47,252 bases of DNA, taken from contig NVWB01000019.1 of assembly GCA_002733575.1 (NCBI GenBank), positions 10,010 through 57,261 of the forward strand. The letters are read 5' to 3'. A model generated the notes under the pieces. It was not told the origin of the DNA and ran no database searches. It worked only from the letters and a program-made list of their open reading frames with translations. Numbering within the stretch: the first letter of the stretch is position 1; each line of letters starts with the position of its first letter. Positions 36,901-45,107 of this stretch are shown here, in pieces. The position numbers and the translations under genes were made by a program. The stretch is from Blastopirellula sp. Lineage in GTDB: Bacteria > Planctomycetota > Planctomycetia > Pirellulales > Pirellulaceae.

Positions 36901-37351
36901 ATCTCAAACCCTGGCCATTTCTGGCTTGTCGATGGCGGCCGTCCATCCGGCCGGGTTTGAAGATAAATTATTGATCTTTCAACTGCCTGAACTTGAAGTT
37001 CAGAAAACGATAGATCTAGAAGGTCGGGTCTACTTAGGCCCGATGGTTAGTAACAATCTATTTTTGATTGCTACCGACAAAGAAGGGATCGTTGCGGTGG
37101 ATGACACTTCCGAAGTGGCATGGACCCTGGATACCCAAGGCGCTGAATTAACAGGCCCCCCACTCGCTGACAATGGCACGCTTGTCTTCTCCCTAATAAA
37201 TGGAGAAGTCATCAAAGTCGATGCCTTAACAGGTGACGTCATAGACTCTGTGAATGTCAGCGAACCATTGGTCGCAGGCATTACTAAATTCAAAAATCAA
37301 ATCATCGTGAACGGATACGATGGTACATTACACGCGGTTCAACTGAAGTGA
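33965..37351 (+). CDS. Membrane-anchored TPR and PQQ-propeller protein with kinase-type N-terminal domain
   Basis: A 1128-residue protein. The N-terminal cytoplasmic part (about 1-75) includes VSPQQVITLLLDKNHITKYQAKRLL, which matches the N-terminal domain of the Ser/Thr kinase at 41270-42643 (ELTRYQADQLLKG). An acidic linker follows, then a single span (about 157-181), a TPR region outside (about 189-300; AQQDYQNQSYVQAIAKYEKFL), a helical stretch, and a large PQQ/BamB-type beta-propeller (about 420-1128; YAIELATGKLLWRRH, HAETGKLQWRLP). It lies 70 bp after the second ExbD gene and overlaps the next gene by 4 bp (GTGA, 37348-37351). A scaffold role linking the stator to the outer layers is an inference; no enzyme motif is seen. 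In-frame ATGs at 33977 and 33980 are alternative starts. Confidence 0.88.
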   Translation: MNSFMMNAVELVDLIERYEYVADRQISSLRKQISSKNKKVSPQQVITLLLDKNHITKYQAKRLLDLVKGKIKERPIGKSDGAWTNKPDAEEIVDIDAGDLVQVEELDALDDLGGFDQMDTFDSPGALDSGFGEDAVEEKKKPKYKQKSTRANPWDSPLLLLGGGGLVLLVLLFGLLVMWLQWDSGDDQFQLAQQDYQNQSYVQAIAKYEKFLNNFPDHPSADLANVRLGMAKLRRDSDGTSNWEKALETANTILPEIENFETFEEARPELASLLPDIVQGFAENAKMATVKKNDDAQKNVDNARLALKLVDNPSYIPTSQRQAQQARIETIIAEIDQVERSISRKEELRLAIEEIVASSDNGDFEGVYARRKELLQIYPALELDKELSAAVADASSKLIDQIQHTKEVLTAEATDHESKSQHVTFVSRLAAKSKVSLGADQSVVVRFEGSLYAIELATGKLLWRRHVGFPDDKQPLRVTSADGSRAVITFDSNQNELLRLHAETGKLQWRLPLGEAIHQPLLVDDGVIVSSPSGKMWRVDATSGESDYQTTLPQNLSAAAGNTSGQPLVFVPGRHSNLYAISVDDLSCKEIVHVGHEPGTVTVPPIALLRHLLVFENAENDYAWMHVWKINDQGKLERAQESIQLPGRILVAPEVSESQIIITNNHGAIFVYKVDLGSKTEPLSEAVNPIKADREDGLYSYFKFNRGTLWVADHQLTKYDMQLAKGTLIRRSVNYQGSIFAGPMQTFGDLLILIHQQEGKPGAVVSAIRSNPKSIEKLWESHISIPIAGPVIPSDKGDSQVAVTARGDWFSLNEQSLGNPVADQIIDPSRRTIAEFNYPNQITLNNGNRLFSANQNGNEAAVYDSSNTTNLVQPVGWEIPKGTQIAAPTALKDLILVPCKTGQIFCLNPLTGAMAAHPFQPPLGVDSEIHWGQPVVFGDEGTSVIVSDGGTKLYHLELETTDESAALTLRQEVVLEHGISQTLAISGLSMAAVHPAGFEDKLLIFQLPELEVQKTIDLEGRVYLGPMVSNNLFLIATDKEGIVAVDDTSEVAWTLDTQGAELTGPPLADNGTLVFSLINGEVIKVDALTGDVIDSVNVSEPLVAGITKFKNQIIVNGYDGTLHAVQLK

Positions 37352-39699
37352 TACAAAAGCAGCCTAACATTTCGACCACGTCTCTCGTTCAGCGAGTCGT
37401 CTTGCCTACATGTTTATTCATGTCGATGCTGACGTTGTGTCTTGAGTCAACGCAAGCTCAAGATTCGTTGCTCAATTCGCCAGCTTTTGACCGCTTGATT
37501 GTTTTGCAAAAAACGGGTGAAGAAGAGTTTAAAGTCGTTCCAATTTCGTTTCCCAATGGGACTCCGCCTGTTGCTCCCAATCCGGTCTCGGTTTTAACGC
37601 TTGAATTGGTTTCTGAGCCAGGTAAAAAGTATGAAGTAAAATGGAGAGACATCAAGAAGTACGAACAATTTGGGAATATGCTGCTTGCCGAAGCCAACGA
37701 AGTCGTTGCCCAAAAAAAGTTTGATCTTGCGTACCTTTACTTTGAGCGATTATTGGTCGAGTATCCTAAACACAAAGGGTTGCCTGAATCAATTGAAGAG
37801 TATCAGGTTCAAAATGCCTTTGCCCTGTATCAACAAAATGAATTCAATCAAGCACTTGGGATATTAGATGGGGTACGAGAAAAGAGTCCACAGCGTGCTG
37901 GCATAGACGCTTCCATCTCTCGTGTCGCGGATAAAATTGTCGAAGACTATATCGCCAAAGACCGTTACGATGCGGCGTTTACTTTGATCCAACGATATCA
38001 GGCAACCAACCAAGCGGCCCGATTCCCCTTTGTGGCCAAATGGATCAAAGTCTTTACCGATAAAGCCGAGGCCTTGCGTGTTAAGTCAAAAGCGTCAATC
38101 GACGCAGGCGATCCTAGAACAGCTTATGATTTAGCAAAAGAAATGCTGCGAATCTACCCTAAATTCCCTGGAGGGATTGAGTACTTCCAAGAGATCGTTC
38201 GCAAGTATCCCTTGCTGCAAGTCGGAACCACTTCGGTATCAACAAAGCAACCGAGCTTGGACTCTCTGACTTGGTCAGGCAGTCGAGATCGACGACTGTT
38301 CTATCGTACTTTAAGCGAAGTCATCGGCTACGGTGCTGAAGGGGGCGAATATGCCTCGCCGTATGGCAGTTTGGTTCGTGGCATCGATGGAAGAAGCATT
38401 GACATTCTCTTGAGGTCACGATTAACCAGCATGAGTGGCTTTGATTTAAGCCGTCAAATTCTGAACAAACACTCAGTCGGCTTGTCCCCTATTACAGAAC
38501 AGTTTCGCCGAATTGTTGACCAAGTTTATGTCGAAAACATTCTTGATGTTCACGTCACACTCAGTCAAACGCACATTCGCCCTGAGTCACTACTGAGATT
38601 TATCCCTCAACTAGACCAACTACAAGAGACGACAAATGGCCCCTATCGTTTCTTAGAGCAGGAAGCAGAAATCACTCGCTATGTGCTTCAAAAAGAGTAC
38701 CCATGGAAGCAGCCATTGCAACCAGTAGAAATCGTTCATCAGCGTTATGAATCTACGCGGCAAGCAATCGCTGATCTGCGCAGTGGAAAAATTGATCTGA
38801 TCGACCGATTGTTTCCAGGCAATGTGGCCGCCTTGCAGGATGATGAAAGCCTTGTAGTCAACAGCTATCGAGCACCCACGATGCATGTTTTGGTTCCCAA
38901 CTACGAAAACCCTTATCTTGCCAATCGCAATTTCAGACGTGCCTTGGTCTACGCTATTAATCGGCAAAACATCCTCACAGGCAGGCTGCTCTCGGGTGGC
39001 ACTCAGGAAGGAACGCAAGTCATAAGTGCCCCAATTCCGGCAGGCATCAATAACGACGATCCTCTTGCTTATGGATACAATCCAGCGATTGATATCCGAC
39101 CTTATGAACCCCAGATGGCCGTGGCCTTAATTCGCTTGACAGAAATTGAACTTGCACCCAAGGCCAAAGAGAAAGAAGAGGGGGAGGAAGCAGCAGCAGA
39201 AGCAGAAGCAGAAGCTCCAGCCTTAGGAACTCTAATTCTAGGGCACCCCGATAGTGAAATTTCTCGAGAAGCGGTTGAACCTATTGTTCAATTTTTAAAG
39301 CGAGTTGGCATCACTTGTGAACTCAAAGTGATCGATGCAGAGATCACGAACCCAGTGGAAGCAGAAGTTGACTTGCTTTATGCCGAAATCCATATAGAAG
39401 AACCCTTGGTCGATGTCCCAATTCTGTTTCGCCGTTATGTGGCCCAGGAAAATTTGAGCCCCGCCTTTCGACTTGGTTTGCGAGAACTCGGACGATCACG
39501 CAATTGGGAGCAGGTTCGTAACCGATTTAATTCGGTTCATCGATTAGCCTACGACGAACTGCCCATCTTGCCCCTTTGGCAAATACACGATCACTTTGCT
39601 TATTCCAAAACTTTAAACGGCGTAACCTATCAACCTGTCAACTTATATCAAAGCATTGAGAAGTGGGAAACTACGCCTCGAATTATCACCAGTGACTAA
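37348..39699 (+). CDS. TPR-fused family-5 extracellular solute-binding protein
   Basis: A 783-residue exported protein starting at GTG 37348, which overlaps the previous stop. A signal segment covers about 17-38. Residues about 60-290 contain helical TPR-like repeats (FDLAYLYFERLLVEYPKHKG, GDPRTAYDLAKEMLRIYPKFPGG). From about 330 the sequence follows the SBP_bac_5 (peptide-binding) fold, including YENPYLANRNFRRALVYAINRQNIL and a C-terminal FNSVHRLAYDELPILPLWQIHD. An acidic alanine-rich insert lies at about 607-627. No ABC permease or ATPase gene is nearby, so it is probably not a standard importer component; binding of a peptide or glycan fragment in the periplasm is plausible. Confidence 0.87.
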   Translation: MIQKQPNISTTSLVQRVVLPTCLFMSMLTLCLESTQAQDSLLNSPAFDRLIVLQKTGEEEFKVVPISFPNGTPPVAPNPVSVLTLELVSEPGKKYEVKWRDIKKYEQFGNMLLAEANEVVAQKKFDLAYLYFERLLVEYPKHKGLPESIEEYQVQNAFALYQQNEFNQALGILDGVREKSPQRAGIDASISRVADKIVEDYIAKDRYDAAFTLIQRYQATNQAARFPFVAKWIKVFTDKAEALRVKSKASIDAGDPRTAYDLAKEMLRIYPKFPGGIEYFQEIVRKYPLLQVGTTSVSTKQPSLDSLTWSGSRDRRLFYRTLSEVIGYGAEGGEYASPYGSLVRGIDGRSIDILLRSRLTSMSGFDLSRQILNKHSVGLSPITEQFRRIVDQVYVENILDVHVTLSQTHIRPESLLRFIPQLDQLQETTNGPYRFLEQEAEITRYVLQKEYPWKQPLQPVEIVHQRYESTRQAIADLRSGKIDLIDRLFPGNVAALQDDESLVVNSYRAPTMHVLVPNYENPYLANRNFRRALVYAINRQNILTGRLLSGGTQEGTQVISAPIPAGINNDDPLAYGYNPAIDIRPYEPQMAVALIRLTEIELAPKAKEKEEGEEAAAEAEAEAPALGTLILGHPDSEISREAVEPIVQFLKRVGITCELKVIDAEITNPVEAEVDLLYAEIHIEEPLVDVPILFRRYVAQENLSPAFRLGLRELGRSRNWEQVRNRFNSVHRLAYDELPILPLWQIHDHFAYSKTLNGVTYQPVNLYQSIEKWETTPRIITSD

Positions 39700-39715
39700 C
39701 AATAAACGGTTTTTT

Positions 39716-41158
39716 ATGTTCGGCAAACGGACTAACATGACGTTTCGATTCCTTCTCTTGATCGTGGGCTTCCTTGTCCTCGCGGGTTCCGCTGTTCAGG
39801 CCAAGGAACCTTGGGAGTACTCCCCCTATCAAATCAAGGTTTGGACGATCATCTCAGGGCATCCAAGCTTTGACGCATCGGCCCAAGAGCAATTAAACCA
39901 ATACCTGGAAGACCGAGCATGGTCTGCCGTTGGTTCTGTATGGAAATTACAAGCCGAATCTGCTCCCCTGCCCTTACGACAACTTGGCCTTCGTGATATC
40001 GAAGAAATCAACCTCGAACAGATCAAATCACTCTCCCCTGAGTTAATAGACGAAATTGATAAACTGGTAATTTTGGTAGTCTCCTACAAGAATAACCGAA
40101 CCGAAATTTCGGCCAGAGAGTTAGACTGCCGCACGCGGATCTGGGGGCCCAAACATCAACGCAATATTGTTCAACAGACAGTCGTCGCCAGTGAGTCTTT
40201 CGAACTCATTCTACAAGTGTTCTCACCCATCGGCATTATTGATAAGGTGGTTGACCTGAAAACAAGCGTGGTGCTCAAAGCTCAGGGCTTAATTGTGCAA
40301 TATAATTCCCCCGCAAATCTGCCGAATGGGCATGTGATGTTTCCGGTGATCCGCCGGAATGATCGGACCGGAAAATTACGAGAGCCAGGCGGGATTCAAC
40401 TAGAAGAATGGACGTACTTAAAAATTACAGGCGAGGATTGGCAAGGAAAACTTTGCAATGTCTCATCCGGTTTTAGCCGGCCACTGGGTGGAAGAAAAAG
40501 TGTACGGATCGAACGCTTGGCGATTGCCGCCAAACCTGATCGCCCTACCACCATGTTAACACTTGAGACCAAAGGCGAAGATCCTGTTCCGCTAGAAGGA
40601 TACGAGATCTATGCAAAAGACACCGAAAATGCCGAGCCTGTTCTCATTGGCGAGACGGATTACAATGGTCGCATCGAGATTCCCTACTCTTCAGAAAGCA
40701 TGTTGCGACTGTTGTATGTACGGAGTGGAAACAATTTACTGGCCAGGTTGCCAGTTGTGCCTGGGTTAAATGCCACGATGATCGCCAAGGTGGCCGATGA
40801 TGCCAGGCGTCTTGATGCGGAAGGGTATCTTTATGGCTGGCGAGACCAAGTAGTTGATACGGTAGCCAGACGTCAATTACTTGCCAGACGAATTCGGAAA
40901 GAACTCTCAAATGGCAATGTTGAGAATGCCGACAAGTGGTATCAAGACTTTAAAGAATTAAAAACAGTGGATGAGCTAACCCAAGAAGTTCGCAAAGCCA
41001 AGGCCAACTTCCAGCAAAACGACCGAGTCACCCAAGCACGTATTGATAAATTGTTTGTAGATGCACAAGAATTGGCCGGCCATCACCGCGATCAAGGTCT
41101 GGCAAATACCTTGCGTGATGAAGTTAATGCCGCGAAAAAAGCGAAACTGATGCAATAG
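39716..41158 (+). CDS. Secreted protein of unknown family, last gene of Exb-type cluster
   Basis: I use ATG 39716, 16 bp after the preceding stop; ATG 39737 is an alternative and a TTG at 39656 lies inside the upstream gene. The product is 480 residues with a signal peptide ending near AVQA (about 34). The first third contains YQIKVWTIISGHPSF and RELDCRTRIWGP; the middle is beta-rich, with an Ig/carboxypeptidase-regulatory-like section (YEIYAKDTENAEPVLIGETD); the last 120 residues are helical and charged (LARRIRKELSNGNVENADKWYQDF), possibly coiled. The family is not recognised. Spacing and direction place it in the same operon. It ends before the perfect inverted repeat at 41187-41258. Confidence 0.85.
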   Translation: MFGKRTNMTFRFLLLIVGFLVLAGSAVQAKEPWEYSPYQIKVWTIISGHPSFDASAQEQLNQYLEDRAWSAVGSVWKLQAESAPLPLRQLGLRDIEEINLEQIKSLSPELIDEIDKLVILVVSYKNNRTEISARELDCRTRIWGPKHQRNIVQQTVVASESFELILQVFSPIGIIDKVVDLKTSVVLKAQGLIVQYNSPANLPNGHVMFPVIRRNDRTGKLREPGGIQLEEWTYLKITGEDWQGKLCNVSSGFSRPLGGRKSVRIERLAIAAKPDRPTTMLTLETKGEDPVPLEGYEIYAKDTENAEPVLIGETDYNGRIEIPYSSESMLRLLYVRSGNNLLARLPVVPGLNATMIAKVADDARRLDAEGYLYGWRDQVVDTVARRQLLARRIRKELSNGNVENADKWYQDFKELKTVDELTQEVRKAKANFQQNDRVTQARIDKLFVDAQELAGHHRDQGLANTLRDEVNAAKKAKLMQ

Positions 41159-41186
41159 CGGTGCGTGTCGCTGCCGGATCATCAGT

Positions 41187-41258
41187 TGTAGGTCAGGCTG
41201 TGCCTGACATGAATTCAATACCAATAATTGATCAATGTCAGGCACAGCCTGACCTACA
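41187..41258. repeat. Perfect 24-bp inverted repeat between convergent genes
   Basis: Arms 41187-41210 and 41235-41258 are exact reverse complements around a 24-nt loop; each arm itself contains the palindrome GTCAGGC-TGT-GCCTGAC. It lies between the ends of the plus-strand operon (41158) and the minus-strand kinase gene (41270), so it could stop transcription from both sides, though it has no T-run. It has the form of a REP-type element. Confidence 0.85.
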
Positions 41259-41269
41259 CAGGTTACGAA

Positions 41270-42643
41270 CTAATTGGCCGTGGCAACTGCGATATAAGTT
41301 AGCAGCGAACTAAACAACGCGGCTGCCGGTATTCCGATCAACAGGGCCAGCATCAGTTGCCGCTCTCTTCGTGTTTTACGCGGTGTGATTGGCAATAGCG
41401 AAGGAGCATTTAAATTGCTCGTGGATCGATCGATTGACGTTGTTTCTTCTTCAGAGAAAAGAGACCGTTCGGTCGCTTGCGAGATCTGGCTATTGCTTTC
41501 TCCGCCGCTAAAATCAAATTCGTCTGAGCCACCCAAAGTCTCTCCCATATCGGCGTCAACACTGGCGTACGACGGTGGCGGTGGCAGCCAAGGCGAATCG
41601 CTTGAAGAGAGCATTTGCATCGGACGAGTATCGTGTGTCCATGGTTCCAATCGAGAAACAATTTCACTTGCTGATTGGATTCGCTTTAATGGATCTTTCT
41701 CCATCATCTCGGCAACTAGGTCAACTAATTCACGATCAATATCTGGATTAAACCGATGAGGATGCCATGGCGTATCTTCACAGTGACGACGGGCTTTCTC
41801 TTTGACCGAGCCCCCTGGAAATGGAACTTTTCCGGTCAACGCATAATAAAAAGTACAACCCAGTGCATACAGATCACAGGTCTCGGTAATTCCATGTGGG
41901 TTTTTGATTTGCTCAGGCGCAATATAGTCAATTGTACCAACGATTTTCCCGATCTTCGAATCCTCCGAAGAGTCATTCATAAAGTCGGCCAAACCAAGAT
42001 CCGAAACTTTGGCTTTGCCATCTGGCGTGACTAAAATGTTGCCTGGTTTGACATCACGGTGAATCATGCCCTCTTGATGAGCGTACCCCAAACCGCGAGC
42101 CGCTCTGGCGATAATTGCTGCGGCTTGATATTGATTCAGGTGCCCATTCGCACGAATCAATCGGCGAAGGTCCGTTCCAGGGATATACTCGGTGACCAAG
42201 AAATGAACATTGCCATCTTGCCCGGCATCATAAGCCCGCACTAAGCAAGGGTGATCCAACTGAGCCTGCATGCGAATCTCACGCATAAACCGCGTGATTG
42301 ATTCTGGTGTCGAGCGCTGTAGCGGAAGAACTTTCACCGCGACCTCGCGGCCCATAAAATTATGTTCGGCCTTGAAGACTTGCCCCATACCACCTTGGCC
42401 AATCCAATCGGTGATAACATACGCACCCAAGGTTAATTTTGTGAGACCCTTCAAGAGTTGATCTGCTTGATAGCGAGTTAGCTCTTTGCTTTTAACAAAC
42501 GCTTCGGCCAGCGTTTCGTCATCGATGTACTGCTTGATCGTTTTTTTACGTAGCGCAGCAACCATCTTCTCGATCTGATCTTGTGAAATCAGGCCGCTTA
42601 CAAGCGCGGAATCACGAAATTTTTTGGTCGTAGTCGCAGACAC
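41270..42643 (-). CDS. Receptor-type Ser/Thr protein kinase with planctomycete N-terminal domain
   Basis: A 457-residue kinase starting at GTG 42643. Residues 1-70 form the helical domain with LTRYQADQLLKGLTKLTLGAY also seen, in part, in the PQQ protein at 33965. The kinase domain has the glycine loop GQGGMG (82-87), catalytic Lys in VAVKVL (K104), HRDVKPGN (195-202), DLG in place of DFG (215-217), and APE (242-244), so it should be active. A Ser/Thr/Pro-rich linker follows and the protein ends in one membrane span (about 427-452) with almost nothing beyond it, so there is no external sensor domain. Being next to the Exb-type cluster and sharing a domain with it, it may regulate that system; that is an inference. 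Confidence 0.95.
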   Translation of the reverse strand: MSATTTKKFRDSALVSGLISQDQIEKMVAALRKKTIKQYIDDETLAEAFVKSKELTRYQADQLLKGLTKLTLGAYVITDWIGQGGMGQVFKAEHNFMGREVAVKVLPLQRSTPESITRFMREIRMQAQLDHPCLVRAYDAGQDGNVHFLVTEYIPGTDLRRLIRANGHLNQYQAAAIIARAARGLGYAHQEGMIHRDVKPGNILVTPDGKAKVSDLGLADFMNDSSEDSKIGKIVGTIDYIAPEQIKNPHGITETCDLYALGCTFYYALTGKVPFPGGSVKEKARRHCEDTPWHPHRFNPDIDRELVDLVAEMMEKDPLKRIQSASEIVSRLEPWTHDTRPMQMLSSSDSPWLPPPPSYASVDADMGETLGGSDEFDFSGGESNSQISQATERSLFSEEETTSIDRSTSNLNAPSLLPITPRKTRRERQLMLALLIGIPAAALFSSLLTYIAVATAN

Positions 42644-42747
42644 AGTACATTCTTAAAAGGGAAAATGAACTGTCTATTGTAGTTTTTTTTTACGCTCTTG
42701 TAAGTGTTTTTCAAGAAAAACAAGCGATGATTGACCTATTTTTTCGG

Positions 42748-43446
42748 CTAAGTAGGGTTGGTATAGCGTTTCCAGGCATTTGGCACAGGACACCGAATCA
42801 CCAGCGGCTCTTTTTTGATCGGATGCTGAATCGTTAATTCCAAGGCATGCAGTGCGATTCCTTCGTCAAATTTATGCTGAGAACCATATTTCTTGTCCCC
42901 CAAGATGGGCATACCATGCTCAGATAATTGCAAGCGGATTTGGTGCTTTCGACCTGTTATAAGTTCGATACTCAATCGTGATAACTTACCCAGTCTTTGT
43001 GAATCCACAATCACTAACTCGGCCCTCTGAGCTTTCGAAGCAGTTTCGTTCACAACCACCATCCGCTGCTCGCGTTCGTTTTTGCGAACCCAATCAACAA
43101 GGTGCCCTTGATTCGCGAGCTGACTCTGCTGTGCAAAGTTGGAGTAAGGCACAATCGCCTGGTAGATTTTTTTGGTTGTTTTTTCTCGAAATTGCTGGCT
43201 CAATCTGGCCGCCGCTTTTGAAGTTCTCGCAAATATCAACACACCACTCACTAAGCGATCTATTCGGCTAACCACCCCCAAATAGACATTGCCAGGCTTC
43301 TGATATTTCTCTTTCAGATACGCTTTGCAGAGCGTGACTGCGCTCGTCTCTCCCTCTTGGACACCCATCGTGGCCAAGTTCACAGGTTTTGCAATCGCCA
43401 ACAGGTGATTATCTTCGTAAAGAACCTTCAGTTTTCTGTTCAACAT
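42748..43446 (-). CDS. RluA-family RNA pseudouridine synthase
   Basis: A 232-residue protein with the RluA catalytic motif SRIDRLVSGVLIFART, with catalytic Asp63; the usual first residue His is Ser here. Flanking family blocks are present: LYEDNHLLAIAKPVNLATM near the start and LITGRKHQIRLQLSEHGMPILGDKKYG near 163-189. There is no S4 domain. It should convert uridine to pseudouridine in rRNA or tRNA; the exact site cannot be told. It starts at ATG 43446, divergent from the Maf gene, with 85 bp between the two start codons. Confidence 0.94.
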   Translation of the reverse strand: MLNRKLKVLYEDNHLLAIAKPVNLATMGVQEGETSAVTLCKAYLKEKYQKPGNVYLGVVSRIDRLVSGVLIFARTSKAAARLSQQFREKTTKKIYQAIVPYSNFAQQSQLANQGHLVDWVRKNEREQRMVVVNETASKAQRAELVIVDSQRLGKLSRLSIELITGRKHQIRLQLSEHGMPILGDKKYGSQHKFDEGIALHALELTIQHPIKKEPLVIRCPVPNAWKRYTNPT

Positions 43447-43531
43447 GTACCCAATAGATTAAACGATGCTTGGGGATTCTAATAAGAATGCCCCGTTTTT
43501 ATTCCACAACACAGATCACATAATCATAACC

Positions 43532-44107
43532 ATGCAAACTCAACCTATCATTCTAGCAAGTGGTTCGCCCCGCAGATATCAGCTATTAACCGAAGCCGGG
43601 TTCGATGTCACCGTAATTCGGCCAGACGACGCAGCCGAACAACTGGCCAACAGCAGCGGCAGCCCAGAACAAACCGTAGTGAACTTGGCCCAAGCCAAGG
43701 CCGAAAATGTGGCCCAGCAAGTCACCTCCGGCATCGTTCTAGCCGGCGATACACTGGCCGAACTCGACGGGCAAGTTCTGGGCAAACCACGAGACCGAGC
43801 CCATGCCAAACAAATACTACAAACATTACGCGGACGAGAGCACCGCGTGCTGTCTGGCTTGTGCCTGTGGAGACGACCAGAGGACCGTGTTTTGAGCCAG
43901 TTTGATCAAACCACGGTGGCAATGCGTGATCTTTCGGATGAGGAAATCGAAGAGTATCTCGACTCTGGCCTCTGGCAAGGCAAAGCAGGCGCATTTGGCC
44001 TCCAAGATCGGCTCGGCTGGGTCCAACTGGTCAAGGGAAGCGAATCCAACGTGGTAGGGCTTCCAATGGAATTACTGGCAAAAATGCTCGAAGAACTGAA
44101 CCCCTAA
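43532..44107 (+). CDS. maf: Maf-type nucleotide pyrophosphatase
   Basis: I use ATG 43532 (MQTQPIILASGSPRR); a longer frame from TTG 43466 adds residues not typical of the family. The product is 191 residues, normal for Maf. It shows the SGSPRR motif (10-15), GIVLAGDTLAELDGQVLGKP (the Asp in GDT is the catalytic base), and GKAGAFGLQDR near the end. Maf proteins hydrolyse non-canonical or modified nucleoside triphosphates to the monophosphate and so clean the nucleotide pool; the exact substrate class is not decided here. It is divergent from the RluA-type gene. Confidence 0.94.
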   Translation: MQTQPIILASGSPRRYQLLTEAGFDVTVIRPDDAAEQLANSSGSPEQTVVNLAQAKAENVAQQVTSGIVLAGDTLAELDGQVLGKPRDRAHAKQILQTLRGREHRVLSGLCLWRRPEDRVLSQFDQTTVAMRDLSDEEIEEYLDSGLWQGKAGAFGLQDRLGWVQLVKGSESNVVGLPMELLAKMLEELNP

Positions 44108-44351
44108 GCCCAAATTTTACGGCAAAGTGAACCTCAGAGCCCAGTGGCGATCTTAGATTACAGGGCTATCAAGCAAAGAAAAACCTCCGGAATGTAAGAT
44201 ATTCTTGCCGATTCAGACGCACCAGGTTTCAAAACAGGGTCCATCCTCTTTACCCTGAGCATAAATCGAGGTAAATTCTTGATACCAACTGCAAGCAAAC
44301 CAGCTTTCCTTAAGCTACAATTGTTCGTAAGCAGTGGATACAAAACAAGTT

Positions 44352-44425
44352 GCACCCATAGCTCAACTGGATAGAGCACCGGTTTACGAAACCGGAGGTT
44401 ACAGGTTCGAGTCCTGTTGGGTGTA
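44352..44425 (+). tRNA. tRNA-Arg (ACG)
   Basis: A 74-nt cloverleaf: the acceptor stem GCACCCA pairs with TGGGTGT (one G-U pair), the D-arm is GCTCAACTGGATAGAGC, the anticodon stem CCGGT/ACCGG has loop TTACGAA with anticodon ACG (Arg, read as ICG), and the T-arm contains GGTTCGAGTCC. The discriminator base is A; CCA is not encoded. Confidence 0.97.
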
Positions 44426-44430
44426 CTTGA

Positions 44431-44471
44431 AAGCCCTTTGCCAGATCATTGATCCAGCGAAGGGCTTTTTT
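44431..44471 (+). terminator. Rho-independent terminator of tRNA-Arg
   Basis: AAGCCCTTTGC pairs with GCGAAGGGCTT (one mismatch) around a 15-nt loop, followed by six T. Confidence 0.88.
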
Positions 44472-44643
44472 GTTTTCTTGGAGAGGGTTGCTCTATCGTC
44501 TCTCAAAAAGTAGATGAGTTCATGCTTTTCTTCCAGGTGTCATTATGGCTATAATACACCACTCTTATTAACTGCAATGATTCTCTTTTCACGTGCTTTA
44601 TTATTCGCAATTCCATTTCCCACTTACTGCTTTAGGAGACTTC

Positions 44644-45039
44644 ATGTCGATCACCCTTACTCTTCGTGATGAAAATATGACAGGCGAAACACTTCATGAG
44701 TGGGCACTAGAATTTCCTGAAGAAACGATTGAAGTCCGAGAGTTGATTCGGAGTCGAGTCTATCAAGAGGTTCAGGATTACAATCAGACTTCTCCCGAAA
44801 CATATCGAGGTTTAATCCAACCCAATGATTCGGAACAAACTCTCAACGGCTTTCGATTAAAAAAGAAGCGGAAAATTGACTGGAAACCACAATTTGAAAA
44901 AGCCATTGAAGCTTTTAAAGAGAATCAGATTTTAATCTTGGTCGATCAGAAACAGGTCGGAGATCTGGATGATTTAATTACACTCACTCCCTCCACAAAA
45001 ATTTCCTTTCTTCGTCTGACACTTTTAGTGGGTGGTTAA
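44644..45039 (+). CDS. Small protein encoded beside a DUF4132-type gene
   Basis: ATG 44644 with AGGAG at 44634-44638 is preferred to an in-frame GTG at 44593. The product is 131 residues, acidic and soluble, with no signal peptide or span. It opens with SITLTLRDENMTGETLHEWALEFPEETIEVRELIRSRV, which suggests a small beta-strand/helix (possibly ubiquitin-like beta-grasp) start, and ends in a LILVDQKQVGDLDDLI segment. Its only companion is the DUF4132-type gene 68 bp downstream, so the two probably work together. The family was not recognised with certainty. Confidence 0.8.
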   Translation: MSITLTLRDENMTGETLHEWALEFPEETIEVRELIRSRVYQEVQDYNQTSPETYRGLIQPNDSEQTLNGFRLKKKRKIDWKPQFEKAIEAFKENQILILVDQKQVGDLDDLITLTPSTKISFLRLTLLVGG

Positions 45040-45107
45040 TTCTCACTCAGACCGAGACATCTGCATACATTCTCCTCAGTTAATTTCTTCAAAGTAAAGC
45101 GGAATCG

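Noticed and set aside
37348..39699. Annotation as part of an oligopeptide ABC importer
   Set aside because: No permease or ATPase gene is nearby and the N-terminal TPR part is not found in importer binding proteins.
44158..44379. 73-codon minus-strand frame before and over tRNA-Arg
   Set aside because: It runs antisense into the tRNA and has no ribosome-binding site or recognisable domain.
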